NCBI GenBank assembly: GCA_022113835.1
Contig: JAILWY010000005.1
Coordinates: 2,684,501-2,748,500, forward strand
Length of the DNA: 64,000 nucleotides
From: Atopsyche davidsoni
Taxonomy: Eukaryota; Arthropoda; Insecta; Trichoptera; Hydrobiosidae
Direction of reading: 5' to 3'
In this document: in pieces, positions 48,563 through 59,603 of the stretch
Position numbering within the stretch: position 1 is the first letter of the stretch
Layout: each line of letters begins with the position of its first letter
Program-made: the position numbers and the translations under genes
The notes under the pieces: model-generated
What the model saw: only the letters and a program-made list of their open reading frames with translations
Database searches by the model: none
Told to the model about the DNA's origin: nothing

Positions 48563-48595
48563 AGTATAAACCTTTAGAATCTAAAGGTTTATACT
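48563..48595. repeat. perfect 33-bp palindrome
   Basis: AGTATAAACCTTTAGA and its exact reverse complement TCTAAAGGTTTATACT flank a single A. No sequence family in the window explains it. Confidence 0.92.
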
Positions 48596-49294
48596 TTTAG
48601 ATCATATTAATAGCTCAGGGATATTTTCATTTATTCTGTTTGTTTTCTTATTTTTCGTTTTACCGGGATTATCCTGGTTTCTGTTGAATTTGAATGTCAT
48701 TTGGTTGAACATGATATTCAGGTTTATCAAATAAATAACAACACAACACACAAAATTATAAAATAAATATACTTTTCAGGCTTTTCAATGCTTACTCCCT
48801 ATTTTTCAGATAATATATCTAACCCAATTTTCTAGCCAATTTTTGAACTTATTTTCACTCCGAAAGTTTTTTCTAGACCTGTAGATATTTGCTTTCAGCG
48901 AAGGCTGTTACGCCGGTCTTCTAGAAAATAAAGTACAATAGTAACCGGTCAGTTTTAATCTTAAATAATGCGTACTGTAGCGGAGAAGAAAGGAATCCAC
49001 AGCAGTCACACAATTGAACAGATCGTGTTCCATTAGCCGCGCGTTATCAGATACGAAGGGGCCTTCCTTTTCTCTTCAGCTATCGTCTTATATTATTATT
49101 TAGAATCCGCAGCATGAGCGGTGATTCAATTAGTTGATATTAACGCCCAGGTAGAAATTGAATAAGGCAACAGGTATGATCCTACCAAACATTAATCAGA
49201 TTTGACCCCTTGAGCTGGCGTTGGGGTAAAAATATATTCTTACGAAATATTTTCACTTTCTATCTGAAATTTTGTTATGACAATTATTACTACA
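48596..49294. other. AT-rich stretch, no gene seen
   Basis: A small GC-richer patch at 49.0-49.23 kb; otherwise nothing recognised. Confidence 0.4.
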
Positions 49295-49935
49295 CTAGAA
49301 ATGTAGCCCGTCATAAAATTACGTATTCGATGAACGATGCAATAGTGTTTGAACATATGTTTGGCTGATAATTAGATGAATATTTGATTTCATTTTGTAC
49401 ACATATATTTTGAATAACCGGATATTAATTTTGAAAGCACAGCCATTCTAGGAAATATCACATTTCGTGTCACAAACAACGAATCACTTTCACTGCACTG
49501 CTCTTTATTAGATGCAGTCTTTATCACGTTCAATTGTGCTATTTTTTTTTAATTACGTTTGCTGTGCTTAGACGGTGTTATTTTTTTAGGAGGCATTTTA
49601 AGTTATTAATGATGTGATTAATAATTTCTAATGCAACTAAAAAATAAAATTGGTACTTGTGTCAAGCTGACATAAACTGGAAATTTCTTAGAAGCATCAG
49701 TTTTTTTGTAAAAATTCTAAATTTGAAATTCTCGCTGTGATCAACAGAATCATATAATTCGTACATAAAGCATATTTGATAGTTTTATTTAATTAGTTTA
49801 TTGTTATTCTATCATCTTGAAATTCGGCACATAACTGCGGAAAAATTTACTGAACTTACGTTCAAAAAATCAGCGTTGTATCTTTTAAGATATTCTATAG
49901 AGAACCAAAAAATGAAACATACACATTATAGTAGA
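49295..49935 (-). mobile_element. non-autonomous Helitron-like element, 641-bp copy
   Basis: On the minus strand it starts TCTACTATAATGTG at 49935 after an A and ends with the hairpin/CTAG terminus (GACGGGCTACATTTCTAG) at 49295 before a T. It is collinear with the 700-bp copy at 37739-38438 over nearly its full length, with small indels, including loss of the TG microsatellite near the 5' end. Confidence 0.8.
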
Positions 49936-50474
49936 TTGTCTTTTATTTGAACAAAATAAATATTTTCACATTATTAGAATATTTGGGCTGATTCGGTTTC
50001 TTGGGGTATGAGCTGCGTGAACTTTTCATGACTCCGAAGTTTCGGTACTCTTCTGCTGCTCACCTGTATTTGAGTACACAACTCCAAGCGTACTAAATAT
50101 GTTTTTTTTAAATAAATATTTTTATTTTTAGCAAGTGATATCATGATCAGTATTGAATTTTAGTCTCGGCTTAAAGGTGTTGGACCTAACGACCCGCGGG
50201 TGGCTGGCAGGCAGTGTTCTCCGAGTTATTCGCCTTTTTGTGAATGCGGACCATCACTCAGGCGAGGGGCCGCTGTGATTGAGCGGCCGATTCTTGTCGC
50301 ACTCGAAACAAATAACAACAAAATGATTCTGCAAACTTCGCCGCTGATTGGAAATAATAACTCCAGCGGCCGCGTTCGCCACTTATTTAATATAAATCAA
50401 TCTCTTCGAGTATCTCATCCGCACCGCTATTTCAGAGAGCTACGAGCAATAAAAGAATTCCACCAAGTATTATA
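49936..50474. other. non-genic stretch with a GC-rich island
   Basis: The island at about 50.19-50.44 kb contains two GCGGCCG strings and is open on the plus strand for 92 codons (50200-50478). No domain recognised; the open frame may reflect composition. Confidence 0.38.
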
Positions 50475-51141
50475 TTAGGTGTACAATTAGGTTTTAAAGG
50501 GTTTTCAAGAGATGACGTTACTAGTATTAAATCGAAACGGACAGTGTTGCAACTAACTTCATTTTATAACTCCATCATTAGGCTTTCTTTTTCATTGAGT
50601 GTCATTTCGCTGAAGTGGAATCAACTTAGTTTTTGTGTGCTCCGAACTGCTTACTTTTCTGCTTCCATTTGAATAAAAGTGCAGCTGAAGGCCATCAAAT
50701 GCTGCAAGAAGTTTACGGGGAACACGTTTTATCGATTTCCACGTGTGAATTTTGGTATAAACGTGTTAGAAGTGGTGATTTTAATACCAATGACAAAGAG
50801 CGCGAAGGGCGGCCAGAAAAAATTGAGGATGCCGAATTGGAGGCTATATTTGATGAAGACTCGTGCCAAACGCAAGAAGAACTCGCAAAAAAACATTGGG
50901 AGTGACTCAACAAGCCATATCCGTTTGCTTGAAATCCATCGGAATGGTCCAAAATGTAGGATATTGGGTGCAGTATGAATTGAAGATGAGAGACGTCGAA
51001 CGCCGTTTTTTCACTTGTGAACAGCTGCTCCAACGGCAAAAAAGAAAGGGTCTTTTGCATCGTATTGTGACTGGTGACGAACAATGGGTTCAATACGATA
51101 ACCCCAAGCACAAAAAAATCATGGGGAATGCCTGGCCATAA
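50475..51141 (+). mobile_element. mariner transposon, 3'-truncated
   Basis: A candidate 5' terminal repeat begins TTAGGTGTACAATTAGGTTT at 50475, directly after TATA, and the transposase frame begins about 160 bp later, the normal mariner arrangement. The transposase breaks off after its first catalytic region; no 3' terminal repeat was found. The element is dead. Confidence 0.75.
50633..51141 (+). pseudogene. mariner-family transposase, N-terminal half, frameshifted
   Basis: Mariner transposase cuts and pastes its own element at TA sites. The first frame (50633-50905) gives the N-terminal DNA-binding region: KSAAEGHQMLQEVYGEH, FWYKRVRSGDFNTND, EGRPEKIEDAELEAI. A change in an A-run near 50887 shifts frame. 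The second frame continues TLGVTQQAISVCLKSIGM, LKMRDVERRFFTCEQLLQRQ and HRIVTGDEQWVQYDNPK, including the first catalytic aspartate of the DDD triad (VTGDE). The other two catalytic residues lie in the missing 3' half. Spelling is close to the mariners found widely in insects and in SETMAR, so the insertion need not be very old. Confidence 0.88.
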
Positions 51142-52254
51142 TAAGTAATAATCATTATTTCATGTTGTTTTATTTTTATAAAGATACATAAGTTTATGCG
51201 TATCCGTTTCATTTTTAATGCCATAAGCAACGCGTAAAAACAACATTAAAGTAAACAAAAGCAACACCGAGAAGCCCGCGGCGTATCATCTTATTCTGTA
51301 GGGGAAAAAAAAAAAAACAAAAGCAAACGAACAAATGAACGTAACATGTTAATTATAAAACAATCGCAAGGCATCGCAATCAATTAGCGGCGAACAGTGA
51401 CCACCCCGGGCGGGCAGGGACTCACGGCGCAGGTATGGACCGGTCCGAAAGTCCCCGCCCAAGAATGTGCCGAAACGCTCACGGCGGCCGGCGTGGCAGG
51501 AATCTTTCTGTGTTGTTTATTATTATATATTTTTTTAATTCATTTTTATTTTACTAAATTGAATCTCTCATTGTATTGCACTGTAGTTGAGTGCAACGAA
51601 CGGCATTTATTTATAAATATTGAACGTTGTTCACGCACGCACCTCAACAGTCGACAGCGAAACATTTCTGAACCAATAGTTCGCAAAACAGCATCAGAGC
51701 TATTTTCTAAGTCCCATTTGGTCGTCGGTCGCGCCGCAGCGTGTACAGGCCGCTCGGCAGGCTTGTCGGGGACAGACACCGCCTCGGTTCAAAGATAATT
51801 TGCGCAGCCATAAACTGCGGGCCGGCGCACAATGCGCGCCTGCTCATTGTCTTGTTGCCAGGCGGGACTTTTTGGAGGATGCCCCGTGGGCCGTGAGCCC
51901 GGTGCTCAAGATACCAGGTAAATTTATCAAAAAACAATGAAAAGACGATGTCAAAACCTAGAAATATATTTTTTCGAGTCATAAATGAAACTCGAGCCCA
52001 CTGCTCCATGGCTACATGGCCAATCATTTAAAGACACGTGTCGCTGGCTGTAGACTGAAGGGCTGAAGCAGCAGGTGCTTATTGCTTATCATCAACATAC
52101 ACGTATTCCAAAAAAGTGCCTTTACGCCTGCAAACATATGTTTAAAAAAATATGTTTTGAAAAAAAAAATCTTGATAATATTCAAATGACACATTGGCTT
52201 TGAACTTGCATACAAACTCAGTAACAAAAAGCTTCGGGTTACGATAGTACGAGC
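51142..52254. other. non-genic stretch with GC-rich islands
   Basis: Islands at 51.27-51.51 and 51.72-51.91 kb flank AT-rich DNA; a poly-A run lies at about 51307. Frames on both strands reach 106-133 codons across the islands without recognisable domains. Confidence 0.35.
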
Positions 52255-52460
52255 ATAAACGGGAATTTTAACTGATAATGATTAAGTACATTTTTTCAAA
52301 TATTGAAATTTATTAATTTATAAGAGCCCACATATCCAAAGCTTACATGGCCGGTGCATTACCAATTATACCAACGAGTCACTGGTACTAAGCAAGAATT
52401 TTTAACAATCATATCCTATAAATAAAACAACGTACTTATTATGCCAATTAAAATTTTTAA
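52255..52460 (-). mobile_element. tRNA-derived SINE, copy 3
   Basis: On the minus strand: AATTGGCATAATAAGTACG, then GTGACTCGTTGGTATAATTG (A box), GCACCGGCCATGTAAGC, and a tail with AATATTTGAAAAAATGTAC. The A-box region is better preserved than in the 12.6-kb copy. The B box and acceptor-like end have been replaced by AT-rich sequence. Confidence 0.62.
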
Positions 52461-53318
52461 CATTTGTGGAATGCGCACTAAGCAATAACAAACATTTTGT
52501 GGACACAGGTCACACTCTCATTCAAACTAGAATGCTCTCCATAGTAAAATAAAATATCTGGTATATCACAAGCGGCATTAGAAATTTACTAGCCAGACTT
52601 GATTAAAATCAAATATCATTTTTAAAAACTCTTCTACCACGCCATTGTATCTTGAATATCATAATGTTAGGTAGTTTTACGCATTTAACAAGAGTCTGTC
52701 AAAAGCTTCGGTTAAGTATCTGTAGGTTTAGCTGGATGTGGTGAGAACGGGCGCCGACGGACCGCAATTTAAAAATGAAACAAATTTATTTTTTCAGGAA
52801 TGTTTATTTTGTGTTTGTGTAAATCATTTTGGAGGCTTTGTAGTTTTTGTAAGGGCGAGTAATATTTTAAGCCGACGATTGTAGGTGGAAGCCTTTCGGG
52901 TGCATTATTGTCTTGAAGTTTATTGAATGCTTTTGTGAGTAAAATTAACTCTATTATTTTTTATGGAAATAAATCACATTTATTTTTCACCAACTTCAAT
53001 GCGTATTCTTATACGCAAGATATTTATTTTAAACACGAACGCTGCTGTGATAATATTTTATAAAAAATATTATGAACCTTCTCGGTCACTCATTACGAAA
53101 CACTAGAAATTTTTATATATTGATGTTTTTTTGCCATTGAAAATCATAAAAATATTTGACCGATAATTCAATACTCATATATGAAATTTTGAGAAATCTT
53201 ATAACACTGTTTGTTAACTTTGCACAATAATTAAGTTCCTACCAATTTATCTTCTATTTAATATAAATAATTAATAAAGGTATCCTACCTGCATGATAGA
53301 TGATGATATAATAATTAC
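52461..53318. other. AT-rich stretch, no gene seen
   Basis: A GC-richer patch at 52.73-52.90 kb; nothing else recognised. Confidence 0.4.
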
Positions 53319-53403
53319 CCTGCCATGACCTCCTCCCCGCGTGACCAGATCCAGTCTCTGGAGTATGTTCCTGCTCGACAGGTGACTGTTCTGATCTTTT
53401 GAC
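53319..53403 (-). CDS. possible internal coding exon (unknown protein)
   Basis: Product not recognised. On the minus strand an acceptor (CTTGTTTCATAG, AG at 53405-53404) precedes 28 open codons and one base before a donor GTAATT at 53318-53313. The peptide begins VKRSEQSPVEQEHTPETGSG and ends HAGRRSWQ. It is polar and disordered-looking, unlike the AT-rich frames around it, and the segment is far more GC-rich than its flanks. The one-base overhang matches the two leading bases of the candidate at 3261-3421, but a 50-kb intron would lie between. Twenty-eight codons without a stop is weak proof at this GC content; the splice signals carry most of the weight. Confidence 0.35.
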
Positions 53404-55767
53404 CTATGAAACAAGATTTAAACGAACTTTAAATAAGGGAGGTTGAGTCTCTACTTACTACTTTGCCAGCTATATTCGATTTCATTGGGTATAAAATACA
53501 AACTACACGTGTAAAACAAATATAAAGAATAAAATATCAAATGCGCAAACATACTACTAATGGGAATTCGTTGAGTCAAAATTCAGTGACGTGATAGAAA
53601 ATGACCAAAAGATATTTTTGATTACTGGAACAAAAAACAACTTTTTTTCTTGCAGAATTTCAGGGGTTTAATTGTGCAAATAATTAATATTATACACACC
53701 AGTTTAAATAGAGCCGCATATATCGTCTATTGCTTTTGACTGCTTCCGTTACGATCTTTTTAATAATGTGTTTGTATATAATACCTTCACAGAATAAAAC
53801 TTTATAGTATTTTAAAATTTATTGACACGTACATAATTACATCATAAAACGAGGTTTCATAAGTAAAAGAATTTCATTTTCATATCTGTAAAATTTTATC
53901 GTACTCGGCTTATTATGAACTCAGTGTTATTAGAAATAAAAGTAATGTTTGATTTTATTTGCGTATTCCACGTCTCAATTATGCGACTGCCTAAGCCTTT
54001 CCTGTGGGAACCTAAAGGATATGCCATTCAGAAATATCTCCCAGATCCCCCAGGATGCATAAATCATTTCAGTTCTCCATCACAAAGATAACCGTTCCAA
54101 TAACACTTCCTCGAAGTAAATAATTATGACATAAGTGAAGTCGTTAATTATTCAGAACATGGTAACGACTACAGAAACGTCAAAGAACTAATCATTGAAA
54201 TAACGATATTTCTGAAATTATATCTAATATCAAGAAAACCAGTAGAAATAATGATTAAACATGTTTACCCGGAAACATTTCACTGACAGTAACTCGTTTA
54301 ATTTCACGAAATATTATATTTAGTCATATTTTCACTTTCAAAGCAACAAGATGAATCTTGTATTTCTATAAGTTTTAATATCTTATTAATATACTATGTA
54401 AGAAGCTAGAAGATTGTTATGATACATTAAAAGAAAACTGTAATATAAATGTTTTCATGATAAAAAAGCATGATTTTTACATGATAAGTTATAGTATAAA
54501 AATTAGAGTGTATTTTCAGCATGAAATAAATTTAATCGACGAGCATTTTTGAGTCAGCGGTCTCATTCAACGTCACATTTAAATAATTGATTCAACCGTT
54601 GTTGGCTGCGGGGAAGTTTGAAACATTTAAAATTCGTGGCATGACTTTAAAACAAAATGGCGCTGTAAGTTTGTGACGTCACGCCACAAAATCCAGGCCG
54701 CTTTATCTGCTCCGTGTCAAACATTTGAATTCTGTATGCTCCGATATACGGACACTTGCTGTGCTGGAGTTGTGTGTAAACCGAGGGAGGAAAATAAAAA
54801 TAAAATCTGTCCTCTATGCAAGAATAAATTCAAAATGTAGTATTACATATAAAAAAAAAAAATTTTACGGTTGAAATCGTTGTATATTTTCTGCTAACCG
54901 AATTTTTTTTACGTTAACTGCCGGTCTCAAATGGAATCTTTCTTAAGTGAAAAATAATAAAATTGATCATTCAGTATTCTCTATAGTTATCATAAAGATA
55001 ACTATTTCAATATGTTATCCTACTATCAAAATTTATAAACCTATGCGTTTGCTATCTGTACACTGAATTTACATAATTGCTTTTGATCCATAACTTTATT
55101 TTATTTGCACAAATGCAAACTATTATGCTCTGTTATCCTACAAGCTAGTTGATTTATTTTATTAAACATAACTTTTTAAATTAAAAATTCACTTCGAATT
55201 CGAAAAATTTACAATTCGATGCTTTGTTTGAAACTAAATAATCTCCAGCACTTAAATGCTTTAGATGAAGAATTTATACATACTCCAAACAATTTTGCTT
55301 ATTGTTTAGCAGATCTCAATTTTTCATCTAGAACTATTAAAATTTCAACGTATAGCGAGTGGACAGGGCTTGAAGAGAATAAATATATGCAACAAAAAGG
55401 TTTCTCATTAAAAATCCAAATAAGATAACGAAGGCCCCCCGTCGGCCAATCAGCGACCGCCTGTGCCGGACTCTTCGAGTAGATCCCAGCAGATAACCAC
55501 CTTTGAAGGTGTTGGAGGCTTCACTAGCGGTGAGCCGAGCTCTGAAGTTAACGCTCTTACTATTTACCGATGACTATTAAAAAATTATTTTAAAAATCCG
55601 AATTTATTACACAGGTTTATAGTACAAACCCAAATTTAAAAATAACAGCACATATACAATAAATTTAGATGTATGAATTTATTAAATATTTTTTAGCAAT
55701 CAACGGTGTCAATGTACTTAAAAAATATTGTCTATTTTTGTTTTAATATTTTTTACTTTTTATGGGT
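53404..55767. other. non-genic stretch with possible regulatory patch
   Basis: AT-rich, with GC-richer patches at 53.99-54.07, 54.60-54.79 (with the CRE-like site) and 55.43-55.56 kb. The last has a CCAAT box in GGCCAATCAGCG and a CACCTTTGAAGGTG dyad. No coding segment convinces. Confidence 0.35.
54674..54681. promoter_or_regulatory. CRE-like site TGACGTCA
   Basis: Perfect CREB/ATF octamer inside GTGACGTCACG, 13 bases after an ACAAAATGGCGCTG string. Together they resemble a promoter or enhancer core, but no TATA box, initiator or transcript evidence is visible. Confidence 0.33.
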
Positions 55768-55812
55768 AAATATAAAACCAATGTGCATACAAGGTACGTT
55801 GGTTTTATATTT
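55768..55812. repeat. 17-bp hairpin
   Basis: AAATATAAAACCAATGT (55768-55784) and ACGTTGGTTTTATATTT (55796-55812) pair with one mismatch (a G-U pair in RNA) around an 11-base loop. Possibly the relic of a small inverted-repeat element. Confidence 0.8.
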
Positions 55813-56789
55813 GCATATAACGATTTAAATAAAAGTTAAGCTACAGTGAAATGATGGTGGTAAGGATTACCGCTCCTGGCTATGATAGATAGGGTGTGTG
55901 CTGAAATTTATTATAAACTAAATCAAATTAAAATTATTAAAAAATATATTATATAACCTATTCGTTGTTTTATGGGTAAATCGATCACTTAAAATAAAAT
56001 ACACTTAATTTTAAAATTACTTTCTTGTACTATTGTGGCATTTAAAAATGTGTGCAATCAATTACTTCAACAGATTGTAAAAAATATTTAACAACAGTTT
56101 TTCACACTTGTGTAATTGTAATATTTATCTGTTTTTTTTTTTCAATAATTAATCAATGTTTAACTGTTATATGGACAAAGCGTTTTTGCAATATCTACAC
56201 GGTGTATTTGATTCTGAGAAAGGCCACAAGCTAATATGTAACACAATTAGATGAGGTGATCAATATTTTACATAAACCTCTAGTGCCCAATAGCCAGGAT
56301 CTGGGTGTAAGGGATGGAAAAAAAAACCACTCAATTATGAATCACCCTTATATGATCGCTTAGGCCCGAAGGACCGCGTCACTGGAGTCCAGCCCCCTAT
56401 ACAGTCTTCTACCCTTAACAATGATAAACGAGTGCCTTTAGGACGCGCCAGACGGGGGTGGAAATTAACAGAGCCTTCGAAGCGGGTATAGAGGGGTAAA
56501 ATTCAACTTGTCGGAATTTTGTTACAAAAAAAAATGCAAAATTGTACTTTTTTTTCATTACTTCAAAATATTTAAGTTAGTATTTGTATAAAATTAAGTT
56601 TGCATATATTATATTTTATTTATATGAAATAAACTCATTTACTGTATCGATAAACAAACTTCTTAGGATTATTATTCTTTTAACAAAAAATAAATAAATC
56701 AAATTCACATATGCAATGTCATTAATAAATTCCTTTTCTATCAAACATGAAAATCCGTAAGCCTAAGTATACCACAATACTAGAAATGA
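55813..56789. other. non-genic stretch
   Basis: AT-rich, with a moderately GC-rich segment at 56.28-56.50 kb. No gene recognised. Confidence 0.38.
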
Positions 56790-56885
56790 GGTATGGCTCA
56801 TGTTTCAGGGCCGAAACGTCGGAACCCAACTCGACGAATCCAGTTTAACACTCAATAAAACCAAATTCAACAATATGTTTTGTTT
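56790..56885 (+). repeat. GGGCCGAAACGTCGG motif segment (possible retroelement end)
   Basis: TTTCAGGGCCGAAACGTCGG followed by ACACTCAATAAAACC. GAAACG preceded by a G/C-rich half-stem and followed by AATAAAA is the arrangement also seen, in pieces, at 39.48 kb and in the inverted arms. Only half of the stem is obvious here. Weak call. Confidence 0.33.
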
Positions 56886-56925
56886 TATTTTTATCAAGCA
56901 CTATTTTAAACAATCACTTCATCTT

Positions 56926-57060
56926 CTTCGGGTGTTTCTTCTCAGAGGAGGTTGGCGACTATTTTACTGAGCATATACTTATTCTGAGCCAGTATTCACG
57001 GGGCATTTTCTTAGGGAAAATAGTTCTGACGTTAAGAGCTGATACTCCTTATGCAGCACT
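56926..57060 (+). repeat. dispersed repeat family V, copy 6 (5' part)
   Basis: CATCTTCTTCGGGTGTTTCT then CAGAGGAGGTTGGCGAC, ACTGAGCATATACTTATTC and TGAGCCAGTATTCACGG. It shows that the family extends about 20 bases further left than the 27.8-kb copy (TCTTCTTC...GTGTTTCTTCTC), matching remnants at 7.2, 7.5 and 42.4 kb. It stops before the ACCGCAGTTTTATATT part. Confidence 0.58.
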
Positions 57061-59454
57061 CAACTACACATTTTGTTTATTTATATTGAAAATATTAATT
57101 ATGTAGAGTATATACTTTACAGTTGTCTACAGTACCTCGCCTTCCCCGGACGTCATATTTCCGGCCAGTTCATAGTTCACGGGATTAGCGGCCGCCGCGA
57201 TGCTCTCGATGCTCCCCCGACAGGGCGGCGAGGCTGTAAGGAGCTTAAAAATAATAAGCCAGTGCGGCGGGTACGTTTTATTTTTAATTTTGATTAATCG
57301 GCCGGTTGTTTGCGGAAATTTATTAACGCATTAAAATTTAACGGGCCGCGGTTATGGGCAGAGGAGAGCGCGGCCGGAAATGAAACTCCCATAATCTAAT
57401 TAGATGGTGCTCTGAGGTGCGTTTTTTAGATAATTTTTTATCTTCCTGAAGTGTGGTTAATATGATAATGCTTTTACCACCTGTAAAAAATCCATATTGC
57501 CAAATACATAGGTGGCAAACGAAGGGATATTTAAAACACTATGCATGCATTTTTATGTAAACTTACTGATTTGTGCATCCCGTTCAAAATACCTCATGTA
57601 AATATATCTAAATCTTACTGAAGTGAAAGAATGAGTTAACCCTAAAACCTAATGAAAATAGATGGTAAATTGAGAAATATTTAGGATACACTTTTTAATT
57701 TATGCATCCACATCAAATAAAAGCCTTAATCAATAATCATTCTTCCAAATTTTAATCTTATCAAATCTTCTTCCGATTAAATATTTTCTTATTTAATTTT
57801 CAAAACAATTCGTTTTTCCAGTCTCTTAAGCATGGTTTACTACTCCTAAAATCAGCTATAAAATATATTTTGATTATTTTAAAAACTTTGTAAACATAAT
57901 TATCTCAATTACTTTTTGGTAATGGAATAAAAATCATAAAAAGGGAGCAGATTCCTGAATACAGGGTGTTGAAAAACGCATATCAGAATAACTACATTTT
58001 TATTAAAAAATATATTTTTTATAGTATTTCCTCCTTCTTACTATAACATAGTTTTGAGTTAGCATGTGGTCAATTTTATTTTGATTGTCTTCTCTTAAGA
58101 TTTGGATACATCTACGGAACCCATCATGAGAGAGAACTACATTTCACCGAGTCAACAAACCAATCTGATATTCGTATGAGAATGGAATCTTCTTTTACTT
58201 GCACATATCTAGTAAAAGAATTATATTCCTTCGGTATGTTTCAGCCTTATATTATTGAAGATTTTAGCATATCACCCACGCAAATACGTCTAATAAAAAT
58301 ATCCATTAAAATGCGTACCCAGATCCAATCTTTCATTTATAGAAACACGATCTTTACGACTCTCCGGAGGTACTCAAACGTGCTAAGTATCCTAAAGAAA
58401 GCATTTTATTATTTATATAAGAACACAGACGACTCGCTAAGAGCTTCAAGGATTTGTAAACATTGTGGAAGCATTCTAAAATGCTTTTAAATAATAAATG
58501 TGGAAAAAAAAACAGTGTGTCTAAAGGACTATTCTCAATTTGACAAAATATTTTTGAGTCGAATAATTCTGAGATAATATATTATTTTAATGGAATAACA
58601 TTTTTAATGCAGTAATTTCTTTTTTTTTTTGACTGTATGAATCAGTCTTTTTTCTAGTAAATCAAAATAGCAGTATGTGAAGTGTCATGCTACTTGTATA
58701 AATCTTATAACATGTTCTTGTTATCATAGATTTAAAAATTATCTCCGTGTCTCTTGAGAACAAAAACGTATATTCTGAGAGATACAATCATTATTCTATG
58801 TTAAAAAAGAATGATTTAACATTCAAGCATAACTCGCATTCTTCTAGCGGTACAAAAAATGGCGTTGGCTTTAGCAGTTGAAAATGCATCCATCACAGGA
58901 TTTGAAGCGATAATCGTCCAGTCGGTGTCAGCTGTCAGTGCGCCTAAGCCACCAGAGAGACTCTCACAGAATAAATAGAGCCGTGTCATCATTCATGCCT
59001 AGTTTGTGCTGTCCTAACTGAATAATGGTTTGCGAGATTTTAAAAACGACCGTCAGTCTGTACGTCCGCGTTGTCTTGTGAAATTCTTCAGCTTCAGTAT
59101 TGTGCAGCTCGATTGAGAAGATACGCATCGCGTGTTGCATTACACAACACCTATATCAAAGAAAACACATCTAGAAGATCACAAGAAATATGTAATAATA
59201 AATATGTATTTTTAGTAGTAAATTTGAGACAAAGAATGATAAAATTATTTACTTGCGTTTATCATTATAACACATAAAAAACTTGAAAAATAAAAATTAT
59301 TGTCTTAGTATCCAGAAGGTTCTACATCAGTAAATTAAGTTACTTTTTACGTTGTTAAAATTATTTGTCATCAATGTAGTCTTTTAAATATGAGAGAAAT
59401 ATATTGAGAAATTCTATATTTTTGACAGAGAGTACTTGGTTAAATTCCATTTTA
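57061..59454. other. non-genic stretch with GC-rich islands
   Basis: A strong island at 57.12-57.42 kb combines GC-rich blocks with homeodomain-type TAAT cores and an ACGGGCCGCGGTT string, so it could be a regulatory element; this is speculation. A transposon-end-like TACAGGGTGTTGAAAAACG lies at 57961 without a partner. A 104-codon plus-strand frame at 58176-58490 has no known domain. Confidence 0.35.
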
Positions 59455-59603
59455 ATATTTTTGAGTAAAATACTTGAGTGATTTTCCACATGTTCGTTTT
59501 TATTTGTGACCAGTTTCGCCAACTTTTTACATTGGCATTATCAAACAGAGTTGATAATGTTTGCTCTGTTTGATAATCACTCAAGTATTTTACTCAAAAA
59601 TAT
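59455..59603. repeat. nested perfect inverted repeats with GACCAGTTT core
   Basis: Outer arms 59455-59483 and 59575-59603 are 29 bp and perfectly complementary (ATATTTTTGAGTAAAATACT at the outside). Inner arms 59537-59550 and 59564-59577 are 14 bp and perfect (ATTATCAAACAGAG). Between them lies GTGACCAGTTTCGCCAACTT, shared in layout with the repeat at 47.2 kb. No coding sequence. Confidence 0.85.

Noticed and set aside
57961..57985. TACAGGGTGTTGAAAAACG as a transposon end
   Set aside because: No matching inverted partner within reach; left as unpaired.
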